A stretch of 64,000 nt of DNA from Aplectana chamaeleonis (taxonomy: Eukaryota > Nematoda > Chromadorea > Rhabditida > Cosmocercidae): the NCBI GenBank assembly GCA_029168955.1, contig JAPDOI010001152.1, positions 62,001-126,000 on the forward strand, given 5' to 3'. The notes below the pieces were generated by a model that saw nothing but the letters and a program-made list of their open reading frames with translations, ran no database searches and had not been told where the DNA came from. Of this stretch, positions 10,572 through 20,879 are shown piece after piece (position 1 is the stretch's first letter; each line of letters opens with the position of its first letter). A program made the translations under genes and the position numbers.

Positions 10572-11051
10572 AGGTACAGTACAACCTCAGAATCGTTTTT
10601 TGGTTTCTTCACCTATATTGAAAAGGGTCCCACGCTGATTCCAATGATGCCTCTAAAATCGTGCAAGATCCCCTAAAAACGAAGTTATGGCCTCTCAAAA
10701 ATTGAGCTACGGAAGCATGGTGGACGAGTTGTCCGTGGCTTGTAGCTTCCGTCATTTGCGACCGATAAATGCGAGCCTACCTGAACAAAGAGAGAGGCCT
10801 AGAATGATGGAAACAACGGGGGTACTGATCGGAAACCATTGGTGGTATCGTAACTGTTGAGCTTGAAAGATCGCAAAAGGGGCGTGCCAAAATGGCTTTC
10901 AGATGCGGGCGCCCCAGGGTGGGTTCCCCTATATCTCGCTTATTCGTAGGAAATGAGAGCTCACATCCGGCAGGGGCTATATGGGGTGGGTGAACTTCAC
11001 GATTATGTGGAAATCGCCAATTTCTTCCCTGATATTGGACTGTGCCTTTAA
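10568..11051 (-). mobile_element. TTAA-type MITE, family A copy 3, inverted
   Basis: The reverse-complement body of copy A2, directly abutting it through a single shared CTAA. The left end is AGGTACAGTACAACCTCAG. The right end is TTGGACTGTGCCT then TTAA (11048-11051), which also starts the next element. Confidence 0.82.
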
Positions 11052-12345
11052 CCCATTCACGACCACGCCTAATTTTGGGTTGCTGCACGTTCGGACCGCG
11101 TGCAATACTGCGTCACCGTATACAGTGTCCCACCGGTGGGCCACTTTTGCTCAAGTGGCACGCCACCAAAAAATCGATTTTCGTTTTTTTCGTTAATCGT
11201 ACGACTATCGACGTCAAAATCTTGATGCCAAAGTTTCAGCTTCCATAATTCTTTCCTTCCAGAGAAATAGCCTCCTAAATTTTCAACGGTGTAGATAAAA
11301 TCATCCACAAAACCACGTGAGTTCGTTGATTTCTAGCGGTTCGAAACATTAGTTATTGTAGATTACCATGATAGGCATTTTTCTGTTCTTCAATTGCCAG
11401 GAAATGCTTAGTGATAAGGTATTTTTTTCAGATTTACGCTAACTTTTGCGTTAACTACCCCTCGCTCTTGCGGTCTATCGCATTCCGACCCCAGTTTTTT
11501 TGTAGTAAACATTTTTAGCATTCTTTTTGTTATTCAGACGTAGAAAATACTCCTATATTTTCATATCGACTGCGAATGCTGACGGAAATGACTTTTTTCA
11601 GATATTCGCCATTTTTTTCTCGGCCACCCCCTCGCCCCTTCGGTTCGGCGCCTTCTAGGGAGGGATTTTTTGTAAAACGCAGAGTGAGCCTTTTTTAAAC
11701 ATTCGGGCGTAGAAAATAGTTCTATTATTACATATTGACTAAGAATGATTAGTGTAATAACTGTTTTATAAGTTCTCACTTGTTTTCTGCTCTGGTACGT
11801 CTCCATTTTTCTCGTCCGCTCCTCTCCGAGGCAGTTTTCACCGAAGTTAGAGCTCCGGCCTAAGATATACCAACCGTAACCAACCAGGATTTCCGAAAAG
11901 AGGCTCTAATGGCCTCTAAATTGGTGATCCTTGCATAGAATAATTTCTGTGAACAAAATACATGCGACAGAAAAGCCGATTCCCTACGGGGGAGTGGTGC
12001 GCAGTATCAGTAATCATACCATATTTCTGTGATATATTAAATAGTGCTATACGATCTGACCACTCTTAGAAGTAGAGATCGTTTCTCGATAATGGGAAAA
12101 AAAAATTCGCCATTAGTTGCTTGTAAAAATGCGATCTGTACTCAAGTTTGCGATTTTCGACCTCGCTGCATTCGAAGGGTCAGATATATTATAGTGGTGA
12201 AGTTGCCAGCGGACCACGAAGTTTATAGTCGACTCTAGAACAGGTAAATACATCAACCATTTGTAGGTCTAGAAATTCCTTCATGCGGTGGAGAAGTAAA
12301 TTTTTGAAAAGAGTGTCCCACCGGACGCGGTCGTGAATGGGTTAA
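11048..12345. mobile_element. piggyBac-like non-autonomous element (family O)
   Basis: A 1298-bp element edged by TTAA on both sides. Its termini are inverted repeats starting CCC: TTAACCCATTCACGACC on the left and GGTCGTGAATGGG-TTAA on the right. TTAA target duplication with CCC-starting ends is the classic piggyBac pattern. The interior is AT-rich and holds no recognisable transposase. It shares its left TTAA with MITE A3, so one of the two inserted into the edge of the other. Confidence 0.78.
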
Positions 12346-12639
12346 GCCTCTTTTATAGTTTGTCGGCCGACCCGTTATCAAATTTGATAAGTCAAGATAG
12401 ATAAGATGGATAGAATAGAGTAGATAGATATTTCACATTCGATAACGAGTCGTCCGACGTCGGTCGGGAAACTGGGAAACGTTTTTTAGCGAGGATAAAA
12501 AAAACTCCCCCTTTTTCCACGGCTTTTTTCATGGTGTATCAGCTTTATGATAGCAGCGGAGAAGAGAGTGGGGTTCGGGCGCACCCGCGCGCGATGGGAC
12601 CATGTAATTTTCGCCCTGGTATAGACGTGTACTGCAACG
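12346..12639. other. No gene recognised
   Basis: Flank of the piggyBac-like element, with a short GATAGATA-like run near 12395-12430. Confidence 0.35.
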
Positions 12640-13700
12640 TTCGGGCCTAGAGACAGTTGGACGATTATAGATTGCCACAGAATTATAAAACTCAAACCGC
12701 AGATTTCATCCACCGTAACCCAATAGACATGATAAGAATGAAGGAACACATCTGCATCCCATTCGCAGCCGCGATAAAATGTGGGTTGGTGGAATGATAT
12801 CATGCTCCTCGGGCGGAATTCACTCCGATACTTGCGGAAAGTGGTTCTACATGACTGTTTGGTGAGTGTTGTCGAGAGAAACAGTTGGGAAGCGTTGAAG
12901 CGCAGGAAATTGGGCAACAATTGAAGTAGGTCAAGCTCCGGTAGAATTCAGAGCTTCATCCATAGGGGCCTAACGGGCTATCCTATGCAGCAGACTCGCA
13001 GCCAACCGTCACGGCGGCTGCGGGGTGTAACTCGTCCATATGTTCAGGATGTTCATCGATTTCGGGAGAAAGCATTGAAACCTTCAAGAGGTTGAGATTT
13101 GCATGTGCGTGTGGGAGCTTTCACTAGTTTGAAAGAAAAGGGAATCCCAATTTTAGTTGCATATCCGTGCTATAAAATGGACGCGGTGGACGAGTTGTTT
13201 GTCACCTCTTCAAATCACAACTCAACCGATTTCCTTGAGAAAGGACACACGTCAGGCCCCTGTTTTCAGGAAGGTGAGGCTAAACCCAGAACACGTTTGC
13301 GCATTTGGATGGATTTACGTGCACGCAAATGACGAAAAATATGAGTTACACCACCCGCAGCCGCCGTGATGGTTAGCTTCGAGTCTGCAGCAGTAGGGGA
13401 AAGCTGCAAGTCTTCCAACTTGACGAGTACCTCGATGTGAAAGTCCTTGGTGTACCGCAGGGTCATACGAGACCTTATTTCATGAAAACTGGAATGAATT
13501 ACTTGCACGGAGCACGACATCATTCCACCGACCAGCGCTTCATCATGACGATAAATGAATGGAGTTGTTTTCATTATCCTTATCATGTCCATTGGGTTAC
13601 TGTGGAAAGAATCTGCGGTTTGAATTTAATAATTCTGTTAGATTGCCACCACCACAAAATTCTCACGGTGGACAAGATTGATGAAACCCATTTGATAAAG
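12640..13700. repeat. Decayed large inverted repeat
   Basis: Two matching pairs of segments lie in opposite orientation about a centre near 13170. 12984-13045 (GACTCGCAGCCAACCGTCACGG) mirrors 13335-13397, and 12680-12800 (containing CCGTAACCCAATAGACATGA) mirrors 13510-13620 (TCATGTCCATTGGGTTACTG). It is probably an old foldback transposon. Open frames on both strands arise from the two arms. Confidence 0.6.
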
Positions 13701-13777
13701 AATTAGGTGTAAAAGAAATGGAGAGCGATGTGTTTTCAATCACACACCGTCTTTCTACAAAGGTAAGCGGTTGAAGC

Positions 13778-13978
13778 GGTACTCTTACGGAATAGACAAC
13801 CCACTAGAGAAAATCATTGAGAATTATTCATTCAATTGGTGCCGTCGAATTATTTAGACGGTTTGAAACACACTAAACTGTTTGGTGTTGACCAGCCGAG
13901 CGGTCTTTCCAGTCGGAACAACTGCTAATATGACTGAAACCTGCAGTGGGTCGTCTATTCCGAAAGAATGCCGCTGAA
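13778..13978. repeat. Small palindromic repeat (family M)
   Basis: GCGGTACTCTTACGGAATAG at the left mirrors CTATTCCGAAAGAATGCCGC at the right, about 140 bp apart. The same word, GTCGTCTATTCCG or its complement, recurs near 15960 and 19030, so the unit is dispersed. Confidence 0.5.
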
Positions 13979-14104
13979 GCTCTGGCGTGCGTTCCAAGAA
14001 GATTTCCACGGGAGGAAATCGTATTTGATACTGATACCAACACAAGTTTATAATTTGCCGAAAGCACAAAATTCTTACAGAAGTGCAAAGGTTATAGTGG
14101 AGTC

Positions 14105-14288
14105 CACCAAGAGTGTCTCATTTACTTATCTATGAGAAGCGGTCGATTGGAGATCAATGAACATGAAACTCGTTGCAGCACAACCGCTCTGGCTCAATCG
14201 GTATCGAGCGTGCTGGTATGGGATTCATGCACATTGATCCCCAGCCGACCGCTTCTTATTGATAAGTAAATGAGACACTCTTGGTGCA
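14105..14288. mobile_element. Foldback element, family J copy 1
   Basis: A near-perfect inverted repeat. Its left arm CACCAAGAGTGTCTCATTTA continues to AGAAGCGGTCG and is mirrored by CGACCGCTTCTTATTGATAA and onward to CTTGGTGC. The core holds CGCTCTGGCTCAATCGG and GAGCG, a small hairpin conserved in the copies at 55640 and 60600. Confidence 0.7.
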
Positions 14289-14309
14289 CTCCATTATATT
14301 CTTTACAGT

Positions 14310-14707
14310 TTTCCATGTTTAGGGCCCGATATCGGGATATCTTTATCACCGGTGAGACTGCTTTCCTAGTCTGCTCAAAGCTTCAGCCGCTTGCTTCCCT
14401 CTGCAGGAAGACGGTGTGTGAATGTAACACACCGCTTTTCATTTCTTTTATACCCTACCCTTTATCTATACGGTATCATCAATTTTGTTTAGCGTAAGAA
14501 TATTGTGCCGTTGGCAATTTATAATCGTTCGATACCGACCTATGATAGTTTATCAGACAGCTTGAAATGAACCTATCTTCTAGTCTATCATTTGATATAT
14601 CTTACCAAACCTATTTTCCTACCATGGAAACTTGAACAGACTCGGGAGTGGGGAAGCAGCCTCACCGGTGAACAAAATATCACGATATCTAGCCCTAAAC
14701 ATGGAAA
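14310..14707. mobile_element. Foldback element (family K)
   Basis: The left arm AGTTTTCCATGTTTAGGGC through ATCACCGGTGAG (about 14308-14362) is mirrored by CTCACCGGTGAACAAAAT through GCCCTAAACATGGAAAACT (about 14650-14708). It is about 400 bp long and abuts the next element at 14727. Confidence 0.7.
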
Positions 14708-14726
14708 ACTCTAGAAAGAAAAACTA

Positions 14727-15032
14727 ACAAGCACGCTCATGCCAATCATTTTTTTCCGCAGGGCTACCGTAACCTCCTTTAAAAATTTTCCAAGTGTCAG
14801 CTTGGTTATGAGCACATCGTAATAGCCAACAAACATGTTTGCACAATTTCGACCTCCTCAGCCACTTCCCAGTGGCTTCTCGAGGAGAGCGGTGTGTGAA
14901 TGAATGCATACCGCTCCTCTGCTCTTTTATACCCCGCATGTTATGAGCGTGTGTTATCGTTCGTTATCATGTTTTGTTCAAGAATGGTTACGGTAGCCCT
15001 GCGGAAAATTGATCGGCATGGGAGTGCTTTTG
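14727..15032. mobile_element. Palindromic hAT-like MITE, family L copy 1, with 8-bp target duplication
   Basis: The ends carry CAAGCACGCTCATGCC and its near-inverse GGCATGGGAGTGCTTTTG. Inside them CCGCAGGGCTACCGTAACC mirrors GGTTACGGTAGCCCTGCGG. AAAAACTA lies immediately outside both ends (14719-14726 and 15033-15040); one more matching G precedes each copy. An 8-bp duplication is the hAT signature. Larger or partial relatives lie at 33976-36380 and 52045-52137. Confidence 0.78.
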
Positions 15033-15367
15033 AAAAACTACGCTTCTGTGAGAATTTTGTGCCGATGGCAAATTATGAGCTTGTGGAATAGCTCGGCGAT
15101 AAACAAATATTTTCGACTATCGAAAATATTTACGGCATATAGGAAGATGAGGAAAGGGATGGAAAGGAAAGGAAGGAAAAAGAAAGATGAGGAAGGAGTG
15201 CTGGCCAAGGGAAAATGAAACGCTGCTTCATTTCGATTGTTTTTTCCTTACGACGCTACCCGAACGCTCAACACGCGCAACCCTATTTCAAAGCGACTGC
15301 CCGCCACCTAGAGAACGACGATATGCCCTGGAACTGCAGAACGGAAGAGAAGATTCTGATCAAAACC

Positions 15368-15670
15368 CTATTTTAACAAAAATGAATAACCTCTCTGTAG
15401 AAACGTAAATTGGCAGAAATTCTTCTCTTCTTTACAGTATAGATCGTGCAAGACTCGCTTGATCTTTTTCGGATCGGCAAACTCAAACAAACAGCATTCT
15501 GGAACATGAGCAAAGCATCGTGTGAAATTTCTCGTCAACAATGTAATATTATTCCAAACTGAGCTTACCAGTGGTTTGTTCATGAAATCTTTAGGGCATT
15601 CAGGCTTCTCTGAGTATATCAATTGCGTCATAGTGAGAAGCAGTACATTAAGATTGTGAGGTAGTCGCAT
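15368..15670 (-). CDS. Candidate small secreted cysteine-containing protein
   Basis: From ATG 15670 the frame gives 100 residues. Residues 1-20 (MRLPHNLNVLLLTMTQLIYS) look like a signal peptide with possible cleavage after YS, leaving a basic 80-residue peptide. It has six cysteines (residues 25, 52, 59, 60, 79, 86) and two N-glycosylation sequons, NIT and NFT. I do not recognise the family: it lacks Kunitz and ShK spacing. A 15-codon-longer TTG start is possible, but the ATG fits the signal peptide. The segment may be a first exon, since AGAGGTTATT near the 3' end could be a splice donor. No neighbour suggests a function. The call rests only on composition and upstream signals. Confidence 0.35.
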   Translation of the reverse strand: MRLPHNLNVLLLTMTQLIYSEKPECPKDFMNKPLVSSVWNNITLLTRNFTRCFAHVPECCLFEFADPKKIKRVLHDLYCKEEKNFCQFTFLQRGYSFLLK

Positions 15671-15695
15671 AATACGCCTTTGCAGCAATACAATT

Positions 15696-15740
15696 CTGGG
15701 AAAATGACTGCTAACTGTACTGAAGCGTTTGCTTATATAA
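15696..15740 (-). promoter_or_regulatory. TATA box and 3' splice-acceptor-like site before the candidate secreted protein
   Basis: Reading the minus strand, TATATAAG (15739-15732) lies about 65 bp before the ATG, and CATTTTCCCAG (15706-15696) lies 25 bp before it. The second resembles a nematode acceptor that could receive a spliced leader. The spacing from the TATA box leaves little room for an outron, so the two signals may not work together. Confidence 0.3.
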
Positions 15741-15784
15741 TGTTTTTTTCTATCAAGAAAGATTGCCTGTTAGGTCTGGGGCAC

Positions 15785-16060
15785 TCTTAACGCGCTCTCC
15801 ATCCCGAAGTTCGCCCGTAGCGAGCGGTGTTTGAAATCGAATCATCGTTATCAGCAGCTATATTTCGCCGTGGCTGACCGCTCGGCTACTGTTGTTATGC
15901 GAAGTCGAGATCTATTAGGACATGCCCCAAAGAGATTGATTGGAGAGACACATCGGTACTCTTCCGGAATAGACGACCCTTTCCTGCCCGAAGAGATAGT
16001 TTCTCGAGTTCGCAAAAACCCTGCCTGAAGGCAGTGTTTACGATGAAAAAAAAAACACTC
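15785..16060. repeat. Fragments of dispersed repeats (families N, M and a B-type end)
   Basis: 15840-15935 resembles the 165-bp insert at 39747-39912, with shared words such as TATATTTCGCCGTGGC against TATATTTCACCGAGGC. 15945-15985 carries the family M word CCGGAATAGACGACCC. At 16026 GAAGGCAGTGTTTACGATG resembles the left end of a family B MITE. All are incomplete. Confidence 0.45.
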
Positions 16061-16190
16061 GCTTTTCGACAGAAACGTGAGTTTTGGCACCTACCAATAA
16101 AAACAGTGAAGAGAGATTCACGAAAGATCATCGGGAAGTGGGTCATAATCGCGTGGGCCCGTCAACCCATTGGACCACCCCGCCTCGGGT

Positions 16191-16367
16191 GGTGGCCATC
16201 GTGTATCAACACTGCTGAGGAAGCGGGAGAAACGGGGGAGGAGCGAGGCTCCTGATTGGACGCAACAGCCGGGAGACGGGGCTTGCCCGTGTTGCGTCTA
16301 ATCAGGAACCTCGCTCCTCCTCCGTTTCTCCCGCTTCCTCAGGAGTTCTGATACACAATGGCCACCC
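16191..16367. mobile_element. Short palindromic element, family H copy 2
   Basis: Arms run from GGTGGCCATCGTGTATCAAC inward and back to TGATACACAATGGCCACC. Each arm has a GGGGGAGGAGCGAGG/CCTCGCTCCTCCTCC tract and an ATTGG or related word near the centre. Arms and layout match copy 1 at 7124-7308. A poly-C run follows directly. Confidence 0.7.
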
Positions 16368-16395
16368 CCCCCCCCCCGCCTCCCAAACTAATCCT

Positions 16396-16723
16396 TCTGG
16401 GGTCGTATTCGCCATCAACCCGCCGGGGAGTCGAAGGGTAGATGAGGTGAATTTTCAGTACAAAGTGCGCGCTCCACGGCCACCTCTCGCCTCCCTTGGC
16501 TTCCCTCGCGACCGCCGAAAATTTTCGAATCGCATAGCTGAAGAATGGCCGCTTCGCGATGGAATCTTTATCTTTTCACCGTGATATCGATACGTAACAC
16601 AGCTTGCTTTTACATCTTACATGGTGTAAGATGGGTTGATCGGCTCCTCTGCCGCGCGCGGTATCATCCCTTCCGCTTTTTTCGACTACCCTCGGCGGGT
16701 TGTTGGCGAATACGACCCCTGAG
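16396..16723. mobile_element. Terminal-inverted-repeat element (family X)
   Basis: The left end TGGGGTCGTATTCGCCATCA and CAACCCGCCGG mirror CCGAGGGTA-free right-end sequence GCGGGTTGTTGGCGAATACG-ACCCC at about 16694-16720. Internal sequence is non-coding. It abuts palindrome H2. Confidence 0.6.
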
Positions 16724-17270
16724 AAAGCTTGAACACGTAAACAGCCGGTCAGCAAAGGTAATGTCTTCGATAAATAGCTAAGGATAAGTTGGACCACGTT
16801 ATCATATGGAAAGCCTTCATTACTTCACTTCGGTCAATCCTTACACTCTCAAAAAATATGGCGTCACACAAGAGGTCCTGCCTAGGCGGAGAATGCGCTT
16901 TTTCGTCACTTTGTGCAGTTCTTTCTGACACTGCTGTCACAGTAAGCTCTTGACCTATCATAATCTGTAGGAAGCTGAACATCCATGACTTATCGTGAAC
17001 ACTGGGTTCAAGACTACATAGATCCACTCGTAGAAACATGCAAATTCCCATTCAGAGCCGTTAAGAACGTAAAAAGGTCAAAGCGGAACAAAAGTTGAAA
17101 GCCATATAGAACGAATGTACGGTCGAAATACTCGTATTTTATGCTAATACACTGGAGGGGGCTAGCGCAGTTCTACAGTGGGGGGGGGGGTGCAACCCTC
17201 CGAGCACCGACGCTTGCCCCACCCCCACCGAGGGGAGGGGAGCGACCTCCGAAGTGAGAATTTGGCTTGA
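16724..17270. other. No gene recognised
   Basis: No supported gene or dispersed repeat. G-rich and C-rich runs near 17180-17240 precede the 22-bp array. Confidence 0.4.
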
Positions 17271-17274
17271 TCTG

Positions 17275-18500
17275 AGCCATGCTGTCACTGCCCTGAAGCT
17301 CTGCCGTCACTGCCCTAAAGTCCTGCCGTCACTGCCCTGAAGCCCTGCCGTCACTGCCCTGAAGCCCTGCCGTCACTGCCCTGAAGCCCTGCCGTCACTG
17401 ACCTGAAGCCCTGCCGTCACTGCCATGGAGCCCTGCCGTCACTGCCCCGGAACACTGACGTCACGGCCCTGAAGCCCTACCGTCACTGCCCTGAAGCCCT
17501 GCCGTCACTGCCCTGGAGCCCTGCCGTCACTGACCTGAAGCCCTGCCGTCACTGCCCTGAAGCCCTGCCGTCACTGCCCTGAAGCCCAGCCGTCACTGCC
17601 CTGAAGCCCAGCCGTCACTGCCCTGAAGCCCTGCCGTCACTGCCCTGAAGCCCTGCCGTCACTGCCCTAAAGTCCTGCCGTCACTGCCCTGAAGCCCTGC
17701 CGTCACTGCCCTGAAGCTCTGCCGTCACTGCCCTGAAGCTTTGCCGTCACTGCCCTGAAGCCCAGCCGTGACTGCCCTGAAGCCCTGCCGTCACTGCCCT
17801 GAAGCCCTGCTGTCATTGCCCTGAAGCCCAGCCGTCACTGCCCTGAAGCCCTGCCGTCACTGCCCTGGAGCCCTGCCGTCACTGCCCTGAAGCCCAGCCG
17901 TCACTGCCCTGAAGCCCTGCCGTCATTGCCCTCAAGCCCTGCCGTCACTGCCCTGAAGCCCAGCCGTCACTGCCCTGAAGCCCTGACGTCATTGCCCTGA
18001 AGCCCAGCCGTCACTGCCCTGAAGCCCAGCCGTCACTGCCCTGAAGCCCTGCCGTCATTGCCCTGAAGCCCAGCCGTCACTGCCCTGAAGCCCTGCCTTC
18101 ACTGCCCTGAAGCCCTGCCGTCACTGCCCTGAAGCCCTGCCGTCACTGCCCTGAAGCCCTGCCGTCACTGCCCTGAAGCCCTGCCGTCACTGCCCTGAAG
18201 CCCTGCCGTCACTACCTTGAAGCGCTGCCGTCACTGCCCTGAAGTCCTGCCGTCACTGCCCTGAAGCCCTGCCGTCACTGCCCTGAAGCCCTGCCGTCAC
18301 TGCCCTGAAGCTCTGCCGTCACTGCCCTGAAGCCCAGCCGTAACTGCCCTGAAGCCCTGCCGTCACTGCCCTGAAGCCCAGCCGTCACTGCCCTAAAGCC
18401 CTGCCGTCACTGCCCCGGAGCACTGACGTCACGGCCTCGGAACTCTGACGTCACGGCCACGAAGCTCTGACGTCACGGCCCCCGGGGCTCTGACGTCACC
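17275..18500. repeat. 22-bp tandem repeat array (about 56 units)
   Basis: Head-to-tail units of consensus GCCCTGAAGCCCTGCCGTCACT (given here only to define the unit: GCCCTGAAGCCCTGCCGTCA plus CT). The centre is very uniform, with recurring variants in which CCCTG becomes CCCAG or GAAG becomes GGAG. The edges diverge, mainly on the right, where TGCCGTCA becomes TGACGTCA. Variants such as CCCAGCCG alternate in blocks, suggesting higher-order duplication. The unit is not a multiple of three, and no long frame crosses the array. Confidence 0.92.
18424..18498. promoter_or_regulatory. Cluster of four TGACGTCA (CRE-type) palindromes
   Basis: TGACGTCA occurs at 18424, 18446, 18468 and 18491, one per repeat unit at the array's right edge, and once more at 17456. 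This octamer is the consensus CREB/ATF binding site. The central units carry TGCCGTCA instead. The sites could be functional or just an edge variant of the satellite. Confidence 0.4.
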
Positions 18501-18580
18501 CCGGAAAGCGTCGCCGCTCTAGTTCAAAAATATCCTTTTCTGACAGGGACTCAAAGTCCCCGTCTCTAGGAGGTGAGACG

Positions 18581-18604
18581 CCTTTTATACCAGTTGAGCA
18601 CGTG
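18581..18604 (-). promoter_or_regulatory. TATA box with CACGTG E-box
   Basis: On the minus strand CACGTG (18604-18599) precedes TATAAAAGG (18589-18581), followed by CGTCTCACCTC. Nearly the same module lies on the plus strand at 24276-24322. Transcription from here would run into the 22-bp array. No gene is attached in either case. Confidence 0.35.
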
Positions 18605-19056
18605 ACAGAGAGATCACAGGATAAATCACTTCAAATCGGGACAAAACTTGACGTAAATGACGATGCGTGTGTTTGGCCTACTATGCCTTCTCTGGCCTCT
18701 GCTATCGTAAACTACCTTCTCCAATTGTTTATATCTTCTCCGTCTCTTCCTCCCGGGGGAACAAGCGCCGGCGGAGAGAAGGGGGCTCCCCTGAAGATCC
18801 TCCACTCGGAAGCTCTGCTGTCGCTCCCCCAAGACGAAAACGGGCTCTATTGTCCGAAGCTTGCCCTCCCCCCCCCCGCAGTAGATGAGTATGTGTTCAC
18901 ATTTTACACATGTTTACAAAACAAAACGTTTTCACACATGTTCAATTGTGTTTACATGTTTAAACAACTGTTTACGAGAAGAGCATCTCTGTTCCATTCA
19001 ATGGATGAAAAATTTTTGGGCAAAAATGGGTCGTCTATTTCGAAAGAGCACCGACA
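18605..19056. other. No gene recognised
   Basis: A plus-strand open frame of about 150 codons crosses this stretch and runs into MITE F1. It lacks motifs or splice support, so I treat it as chance. A family M word lies at about 19030. Confidence 0.4.
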
Positions 19057-19340
19057 TACTGTGCTTCTCTGAGCCAAATTCCGGTCCGTAGTTGCGTCTC
19101 GACACGCTTTGCGGCCGCACGCGCTCGAGTCATTCGAGCTTCCAGCGCAAAAACCGACTCTATATGGCTTTCTCATACAGTTTTCTCCAATTTTGTTTAG
19201 TTTCCAGTTTTTAAAACTCACCTAGAATCAACATCACGGCGGCTGCGGCGCTGGAAACTCCTCCGACCTAAAAAGCGCGCGGCCGCAAAGCGTGTCGAGA
19301 CGCAATTGCGGACCGGAATTTGGCCCAGATAAGCACAGTA
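19057..19340. mobile_element. Foldback MITE, family F copy 1
   Basis: 284 bp. The left arm starts TACTGTGCTTCTCTGAGCC and the right arm ends GGCCCAGATAAGCACAGTA. About 90 bp of each arm pair, including GACACGCTTTGCGGCCGCAC against its complement. The outer TA at both ends suggests a TA target duplication. Copies 2 and 3 (26580, 44407) have the same boundaries. Confidence 0.82.
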
Positions 19341-19435
19341 CCTTCTCTTTTTTGATCGCGTATCACGTCGATTCTCATTCGAAGCGTGCTATCGCAGCGA
19401 AGAAGGTTGCGGTGAGTGAATGTGTTCTAAGGGGT

Positions 19436-19775
19436 ATCTTTTGATATTATGGTGCAGCCGCCGTGCATGGGTCAGGAGCTCTCTACACACAGAGGGAGGA
19501 GTTGTCCTGTTTTTGCTGTTCGGAACGTCACGCTACTGCAAGCGAAGTGGTCCCGAGTGGAATTAGGGCCGCAAAAGGCGAGACAGCTCCATCGGTATGT
19601 AGTGAGCCCCTGTCCCGCTGTGTATAGCATTTCTGCCGAGCGCGAATTCTCAGTTCGCTTAAAAAAAGAAAAACATTGACCACGTCCTAGGAAAAAAGGC
19701 CACTCCTTCAGATAAGTTCTCGCTATCAATGGGGAAAAGACGCGCGATGGTTACCACTCGGAGCTATGGTATTCT
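19436..19775 (+). repeat. Diverged A-prime MITE fragment
   Basis: The words TTTTGATATTATGGT, GAGCGCGAATTCTCAGTTCG and GGGGAAAAGACGCGCGA match, with changes, the A-prime element at 59517-59757. Both termini are missing. Confidence 0.45.
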
Positions 19776-20135
19776 TCAGCTTCATATTGTGATCTGCTCC
19801 GACGCATTGGCTGCAAATAAAGTTATTGAGGGGTCATCAGTTGGTAGTGGGTTCTAAGCGATCACACAGATACATCGCGAGGAGTTCAAAGAACTCTCTA
19901 GAAGAAGCAGGATTATTAAAAGCAGTGCTCGAAAATGGAATCGATTTTATGACATTAATCAAAGGTTTGGAGCTGGTAGTATGAGAGCCCAACAAAAAAA
20001 AACGACGATAACGTGATGCGAATCGGAAAATAACGGGTCGTTTTCGGTATGGATTAAATGTGGGCGAGTTACACCGCAGCATGCCCGCTCGATTGTTTTA
20101 GCGGAGCTAGCGATAAAGTGGTTGTGAAAGCAAAG

Positions 20136-20760
20136 TTAAAGGCATCGTACGCGCTGAAAACCATGTCTGGTTTTTGAGCGTTTTTGAGTTGTTACACCCC
20201 TATAGTAGCTAAAAATAGCGAAAAGCCCCTCGAAAAGGTTAACTTTCCAAGAAAGAACCGTTTTAAAAACCTTCTGCAAATCGTTTGAAATTCGCGCCGG
20301 CATCGACTCGGGATAGTTACGCGGATGGCGCAAGGAGCATTTCTACAATTTGTCCATTGGCGCAGCGTTGGAAACAATTCTCTGACGACTACAATGCACT
20401 GACTGCGGTGACTTGCCCTGACTAACAAAAATACTCACCTGGGCCCTGCACATTGTCCTCGCTCGTTGTGTGACGAGAAATTTCCAGTCGATAATGCCAC
20501 TTTCGTCCGACGTTGCGTCAGCGTACAATGGCATGCCCTGTACTTAGCGACGCGACGTTCTGCTCAAAAATTGCGAAAGTGCCAAATGACTGACGGAAGG
20601 GCTGGCCCCTTTTGACGGAATTCCATACTTTCCACCTCCTCTATGCTCACAATGGTACGTTTTTGAGCAGCCAAGCTCGTTGTACGTTCTCACAGGGACC
20701 CGAGGAGGGGATTGAGCATAAAAAATGGAAAGTAGATTTCAGCGCGTACGATGCCTTTAA
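20136..20760. mobile_element. TTAA-flanked MITE E nested in a family C MITE
   Basis: A 625-bp element with TTAA at both edges and inverted ends AGGCATCGTACGCGCTGAAA and TTTCAGCGCGTACGATGCCT. Sequence on either side (CGATAAAGTGGTTGTGAAAG before, AAGTTCACGTCGTTGGAAGC after) continues the body of family C, so E inserted into C4. No coding content is recognised. Confidence 0.75.
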
Positions 20761-20879
20761 AGAGGAAGTTCACGTCGTTGGAAGCTTCAAAAACCAGCCA
20801 AGTGACTGTTTTCAAACAGTCAGTCTAGACGAGTTTGTATTGGGGAATGGAGTCTGCAGATATGCTTGCGCACTAACCG

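Noticed and set aside
17275..18500. CRISPR-like array (short regular repeats)
   Set aside because: Units are contiguous with no spacers, and the genome is eukaryotic; it is an ordinary minisatellite.
18602..19072. 156-codon plus-strand frame
   Set aside because: It runs into MITE F1 for its last codons and shows no motif, splice or promoter support.
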